Positions 62,955 through 64,000 of a DNA stretch of 64,000 bases are shown in pieces; positions within the stretch are counted from its first letter, which is position 1, and every line of letters starts with the position of its first letter. A program made the translations under genes and the position numbers. This stretch comes from Streptomyces sp. NBC_00306. GTDB taxonomy: Bacteria > Actinomycetota > Actinomycetes > Streptomycetales > Streptomycetaceae. The notes under the pieces are model-generated. The model saw only the letters and a program-made list of their open reading frames with translations. It was not told the origin of the DNA and ran no database searches. The stretch is taken from NCBI RefSeq assembly GCF_036169555.1, contig NZ_CP108032.1:8370001-8434000 (forward strand), read 5' to 3'.

Positions 62955-63124
62955 AACTCGTCCTCGACACCGACACCATCACCTACGAACAGGCCCAGCG
63001 CACCCTGCGCTCCCTCTACGGAAGGGAGAGCTCGCCCGAGGCGTCCGTCCGGCGGCCGCCGTATTCCGGCAAGTTCGTCCTCGAGCCGCTCCCCGGACCT
63101 GCAACGCTGGGGGAGGAGGCGTGA
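62951..63124 (+). CDS. Small protein of 57 residues in the cytokinin-like operon
   Basis: ATG 62951 lies in the ATGA overlap with the aminotransferase, and the stop at 63122-63124 overlaps the start of the next gene (GTGA), so the frame is fitted exactly between two coupled genes. The product starts MKLVLDTDTITYEQAQRTLR, with an acidic-to-helical N-terminus and a Pro-rich C-terminus (PPYSGKFVLEPLPGPATL). It has no cysteine and no signal peptide. I do not recognise it. It could be a carrier, an accessory protein or a substrate peptide. Confidence 0.75.
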   Translation: MKLVLDTDTITYEQAQRTLRSLYGRESSPEASVRRPPYSGKFVLEPLPGPATLGEEA

Positions 63125-63879
63125 GCGAGCCGATACTGCACCTCGTCCTCGGCGCCACCGGCTTGGGCAAGACCCGTCTGTCCGTCGCGCTCGCTCGCGT
63201 CTACGACGGCTGCGCGGTCCTCGTGCTCGACCGCATCCAGTGCTACCCCGAACTGGCCATCGGATCCGCCCGGCCCACCAGCGACACGTTGCGTGGAACC
63301 ACCCGCCTCTACCTCGACGACCGGCCGCTCTCCCCGCACGGCCCGATCGCCGCAGTCCCCGGCATCGACCGGCTGCTGCTCCACCTGCGGCAATGCCTGG
63401 AGGACGGCACCCGGGCGCTGGTCATCGAGGGCGGATCCATCTCACTGCTCCATGAATTCCTGGCGCGTCCGGGATGGTGCAGCGGCTGGGATCTGCGCGT
63501 GACCGCCTACACCGAGCAGAGCCTGGCCGCATACGAACTTGCGGTGGGGGAGCGGGTGGAGCGGATGCTCGGCTGCCGGATCCGCCGCGGCGAGGTCCGG
63601 ACCCTGCTGGACGAGCTCGCCGACCTGTGGGACGACCCGCTCGCCCGCAAGCACGCCGCCGGCGTCCTCGGCTATGAGCAGGCCATCGATCTGTGCGAAC
63701 TCAACGGCCTTAACCCCCGAGAACTCATAGAGCCGGCGGGACTGTTGTGGCGGGGGGAACTCACCGCACTGATCCGCGCTGCGCACCTTGCGTACGGCCG
63801 CCAGCAGCGACACGCACTCGCCGCAGCCTGGCCCATCCTGACAGCCCTGACAGAGAGCGCCGAACTGTGCGAGATCTGA
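63121..63879 (+). CDS. Adenylate isopentenyltransferase (Tzs/FasD-like, cytokinin synthase)
   Basis: 252 residues from GTG 63121 (GGGAGGAGG upstream). The P-loop is GATGLGKT (11-18). VLDRIQCYPELAIGSARPTS and TTRLYLDDRPLSP follow as in Agrobacterium Tzs and Rhodococcus FasD, then ALVIEGGSISLLHEF and the C-terminal LLDELADLWDDP with GYEQAI. The length equals the soluble bacterial IPTs (about 240-260) rather than the tRNA-modifying MiaA (about 300). It transfers the isopentenyl group from DMAPP to the N6 of AMP, the first cytokinin step. The following LOG gene supports this. Confidence 0.92.
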   Translation: MSEPILHLVLGATGLGKTRLSVALARVYDGCAVLVLDRIQCYPELAIGSARPTSDTLRGTTRLYLDDRPLSPHGPIAAVPGIDRLLLHLRQCLEDGTRALVIEGGSISLLHEFLARPGWCSGWDLRVTAYTEQSLAAYELAVGERVERMLGCRIRRGEVRTLLDELADLWDDPLARKHAAGVLGYEQAIDLCELNGLNPRELIEPAGLLWRGELTALIRAAHLAYGRQQRHALAAAWPILTALTESAELCEI

Positions 63880-64000
63880 CCATCCCCGACGCGCAATGCA
63901 TGCCCCGTGTTGCCGTGTTCTGCGGAGCAGCCGCCCCGACGGACGCCGTCTACGTGTCGGCCGCGGCCGCCATCGGAACGCACCTTGCCGAGCACGGCGT
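63867..64000 (+). CDS. LOG-family cytokinin riboside monophosphate phosphoribohydrolase, N-terminal part
   Basis: The last 134 bp open a gene that continues beyond the window. GTG 63867 overlaps the IPT stop; ATG 63900 is the alternative start. MPRVAVFCGAAAPTDAVYVS and then AAAAIGTHLAEHGV match the opening of LOG proteins (VFCGSS-type strand and AAxxLGxxLAxxG helix). LOG releases the free cytokinin base from the riboside monophosphate made by IPT. The catalytic PGGxGTxxE region lies outside the window, so the call rests on the N-terminus and context. Confidence 0.8.
   Translation, partial: MRDLTIPDAQCMPRVAVFCGAAAPTDAVYVSAAAAIGTHLAEHG

Noticed and set aside
59404..64000. Calling the right-hand operon a complete fas (fasciation) operon
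   Set aside because: Only the IPT and LOG parts match; no P450, ferredoxin or cytokinin oxidase gene is inside the window and the other partners are different.
1..64000. CRISPR array or phage attachment sites
   Set aside because: No regularly spaced direct repeats with unique spacers, and no direct repeats next to the tRNA-fMet gene that would mark an integrated element, were found by reading.

Overview
The window looks like Streptomyces chromosome from an accessory region. The DNA is very GC-rich with G/C in third codon positions and many GTG starts. It carries an initiator tRNA-fMet, an SsgA-family sporulation protein, two LAL-type LuxR regulators, a GPP34-like protein, and many intact or broken insertion sequences (IS4, IS110, IS256, IS1380 and three separate IS5-type elements). 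No CRISPR array, rRNA or replication origin was seen.

Layout. 1-4 kb: the tail of a small hypothetical gene, an IS4 element with 4-bp target repeats, tRNA-fMet with its terminator, and a GNAT gene. 3.86-24.33 kb: one long plus-strand cluster of 19 tightly packed, often overlapping genes, preceded by a threefold imperfect repeat of its leader. It joins three gene sets. The first is a membrane fatty-acid desaturase. The second handles nucleotide sugars and amino sugars (GT2, NDP-sugar dehydrogenase, TIM-barrel isomerase, two DegT aminotransferases, an SDR epimerase, a FemAB-like GNAT, WbqC and a PIG-L deacetylase). The third resembles a lux operon: LuxC reductase, a luciferase alpha-like monooxygenase, LuxE synthetase and LuxD thioesterase, with a flavin reductase at the end. 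Two methyltransferases, a secreted Tap-like hydrolase and a QacA-type exporter complete it. I see no LuxB. My inference is that the cluster makes an exported sugar-containing metabolite with a fatty chain that passes through an aldehyde.

24.4-28.7 kb: two neighbouring genes, an RDD protein and a GntR regulator, that each appear to have lost their central functional segment, followed by IS debris and an intact IS1380. 29-47 kb: two LAL regulators, two paralogous epoxide hydrolases in opposite orientation, msrA-msrB, SsgA-like and GPP34-like genes, an HSL-type hydrolase, an ArsR-like regulator and an OhrR-type MarR regulator, with two further IS5 elements. 48-54 kb: a secreted NLP (necrosis-inducing protein family) gene, then a BBE-like FAD oxidoreductase, a type III polyketide synthase and an MmyB-type regulator, interrupted by a truncated transposase. 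54.8-59.2 kb: a PucR-type regulator, a degenerate Rossmann-like gene and a secreted protein.

59.4-64 kb: a plus-strand operon cut by the window end, encoding an MFS exporter, a FemAB-like GNAT, a PLP aminotransferase, a 57-residue protein, a Tzs/FasD-like adenylate isopentenyltransferase and the start of a LOG-family cytokinin-activating enzyme. With the NLP gene this suggests a plant-associated strain that makes a cytokinin, or a decorated cytokinin derivative.
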